This document shows positions 62,923 through 64,000 of a stretch of DNA of 64,000 bases, in pieces (position 1 is the first letter of the stretch; each line of letters begins with the position of its first letter). The notes below the pieces were generated by a model that worked only from the letters and a program-made list of their open reading frames with translations, ran no database searches and was not told the DNA's origin. A program made the position numbers and the translations under genes. The DNA is taken from the NCBI RefSeq assembly GCF_038630985.1, contig NZ_CP152049.1, positions 123,501 through 187,500 on the forward strand. The letters run 5' to 3'. This DNA comes from Paenibacillus sp. FSL H8-0548. Lineage in GTDB: Bacteria > Bacillota > Bacilli > Paenibacillales > Paenibacillaceae.

Positions 62923-63012
62923 CATATAAGAATTTATAAGTTTTCAATTATCTATCACTGCGAAACGAGCTCTCCCTTTAAAGGACGGCTACAGCCGTTT
63001 ACGCTTGCTTCT
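62923..63012 (+). repeat. REP-like hairpin repeat, copy C
   Basis: ATATAAGAATTTATAAGTTTTC, CTATCACTGCGAAACGAGCT, then arms CCTTT/AAAGG and closing AGCCGTTTACGCTTG. Head and flank are nearly identical to copy A, but the stem interior differs while still pairing. Confidence 0.75.
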
Positions 63013-63113
63013 GCAGATGAAGGGAAGCAATGAGATGCGTTCTATTTTGTCCTCCTCGTTTATACATATAGTAATGGGCTATATGTAAATCGGACAAGCG
63101 GGAGGTTGTAATC

Positions 63114-63365
63114 GTGTTGAAGAAGCAGCAAATTGCCGAATTGGAACAAGAGACGAACTATATGAGTGAAATTCGATTAGAAATTTCAGAGGCGCATCGG
63201 GATTGGGAGAATGCTAATCGTTTCTTTAATTACGCGATGGGCACAGATCAAATTGATTATGCCATCCATTGTATGGTTACAGCGGAGAAAAGGTACGATA
63301 TGCTCCTTCGATTAGCGAAACGTACAAGTAATAATTGGCCAAGCTGGAGGGGAGTTATAAAATGA
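63114..63365 (+). CDS. yaaL: YaaL family protein (DUF2508)
   Basis: 83 residues from GTG 63114, 8 bases after GGGAGG. A helical, charged protein (EIRLEISEAHRDWENANRFF, YDMLLRLAKR) typical of YaaL. Function unknown. It overlaps bofA by 4 bases (ATGA) and follows recR, as in B. subtilis. Confidence 0.85.
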   Translation: MLKKQQIAELEQETNYMSEIRLEISEAHRDWENANRFFNYAMGTDQIDYAIHCMVTAEKRYDMLLRLAKRTSNNWPSWRGVIK

Positions 63366-63625
63366 AAACAGTTTGGATGGCTGTATTTATTGCATCGACG
63401 GTATTATTGATTGCGGTTATTCTGAAAAATAAACTATCATGGGGAATGCTTCGCAGCTTTTGCCTTCACTTAGTTTTGGCTGCAGGTCTGCTGTATCTGC
63501 TGAATTATTCTGAGCTGGTACCTGCTATGTATATACCATTAAATCCGGCAACGATCAGTACGGTGCTTATACTCGGGATTCCCGGAATTGCCTTGATCGC
63601 GGGTCTTCAATGGGTTATTGTGTAG
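63362..63625 (+). CDS. bofA: Sigma-K factor-processing regulatory protein BofA
   Basis: 87 residues from ATG 63362, 7 bases after GGGGAG. Three hydrophobic segments: MAVFIASTVLLIAVIL, SFCLHLVLAAGLLYLLNY and STVLILGIPGIALIAGLQWV. The C-terminal NPATISTVLILGIPGI block is the BofA signature. It inhibits the SpoIVFB protease that activates pro-sigma-K in the mother cell. It lies directly before an rRNA operon, as in B. subtilis. Confidence 0.9.
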   Translation: MKTVWMAVFIASTVLLIAVILKNKLSWGMLRSFCLHLVLAAGLLYLLNYSELVPAMYIPLNPATISTVLILGIPGIALIAGLQWVIV

Positions 63626-63652
63626 AGGTAATAAAAAGGTTTGGTTAAAGGG

Positions 63653-63830
63653 TTGACTCGAGTGGCAAGTACATGCTATATTATTTCTCGCGCCAAGAGT
63701 AAGTAAACAAGCTTCAAAAAAAGAATTAAAAAAATAACTTGCAATAACTTGGGCATGTGTGATATATTATAAAAGTCGCCAATGAGACACACGGTTGACA
63801 CGAAAGAAAAGATTGCTCTTTGAAAACTGA
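63653..63830 (+). promoter_or_regulatory. rRNA operon promoters and boxA leader
   Basis: P1: TTGACT, 18 bases, TATATT with an extended TGC (63653-63682). P2: TTGCAA, 18 bases, TATATT (63739-63768). BoxA-like TGCTCTTTGAAAA at 63814. Tandem promoters and a boxA antitermination site are the normal plan of Bacillota rrn operons. Confidence 0.8.
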
Positions 63831-63909
63831 ACAACGAGTAATAACTGCCTCGCAAATCCTTCGGGATAAGCGAAAAAGCGATAAAAAAGTAATGAGCATT
63901 TCAAACACC

Positions 63910-64000
63910 AAAATGGAGAGTTTGATCCTGGCTCAGGACGAACGCTGGCGGCGTGCCTAATACATGCAAGTCGAGCGGAGTTGAAGAGGTGCTTGCACCT
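63910..64000 (+). rRNA. 16S ribosomal RNA, 5' end (partial)
   Basis: AGAGTTTGATCCTGGCTCAG begins at 63917, equal to E. coli position 8, followed by GACGAACGCTGGCGG and TACATGCAAGTCGAGCGGA. The gene runs off the window. The V1 region (AGTTGAAGAGGTGCTTGCACC) is in the range seen in Paenibacillaceae. Confidence 0.97.

Overview
The window looks like chromosome of a spore-forming, motile, low-to-mid GC member of the Bacillota, most likely Paenibacillus or a close relative. Evidence: Spo0F, a Spo0E-like phosphatase, a sporulation-type kinase and BofA are present; RNA polymerase delta, a large SRP RNA with an Alu-type domain, a qox-type aa3 quinol oxidase and frequent TTG/GTG starts behind strong AGGAGG sites are seen; the 16S 5' end and the SLH-anchored giant hydrolase fit Paenibacillaceae. 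Species cannot be named from this sequence alone. No tRNA, CRISPR, prophage or transposase gene was seen.

Layout. 1-10 kb: partial ATP-grasp gene, LysR regulator, Spo0E-like gene behind two Spo0A-box-like sites, tadA, orphan sensor kinase, an atypical SDR, an RluF-type pseudouridine synthase, motAB and a YkuI-type EAL protein. 10-18 kb: acetyltransferase, MFS transporter, photolyase, a C40 cell-wall hydrolase under a c-di-AMP (ydaO) riboswitch, secreted and membrane proteins, an M1-like peptidase. 18-31 kb: ywhD, a four-gene ECF sigma/anti-sigma/membrane operon whose sigma gene seems to start at ATT, a double GNAT protein, qoxABCD, a class A penicillin-binding protein (pbpG-like).

31-45 kb is a glycan-use island: a 1643-residue SLH-anchored putative glycoside hydrolase, a solute-binding lipoprotein with two permeases, a GH105-type enzyme and a YesN/YesM-type two-component system. 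Likely logic: the surface enzyme makes oligosaccharides, the ABC importer takes them up, the cytoplasmic GH105 enzyme trims unsaturated uronyl ends, YesMN senses the sugar, and CcpA (cre-like sites at three transcription units) shuts it off on preferred carbon. A 13-bp motif occurs in mirrored orientation upstream of the two divergent units. As recalled for B. subtilis, ywhD, pbpG, speE and speB are neighbours, so this island and the qox/sigma block interrupt an otherwise conserved backbone.

45-64 kb is core backbone: speE-speB, a hypoxanthine-DNA-glycosylase-like gene, ywiB-argS, a subtilase, rpoE (delta), pyrG, spo0F with a textbook sigma-H promoter, murA with a structured leader, rho, an uncharacterised radical SAM gene, rpmE, a lipoprotein, SRP RNA, dnaX-yaaK-recR, yaaL-bofA, and the promoters and first 91 bases of an rRNA operon. 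Two gene clusters that are separate on the B. subtilis map (pyrG...rpmE and scr-dnaX...rrn) are here joined.

Two repeat families occupy intergenic space: a ~197-bp MITE-like element with 13-bp terminal inverted repeats, and a REP-like hairpin family (at least five copies) whose stems are conserved while the sequence drifts.
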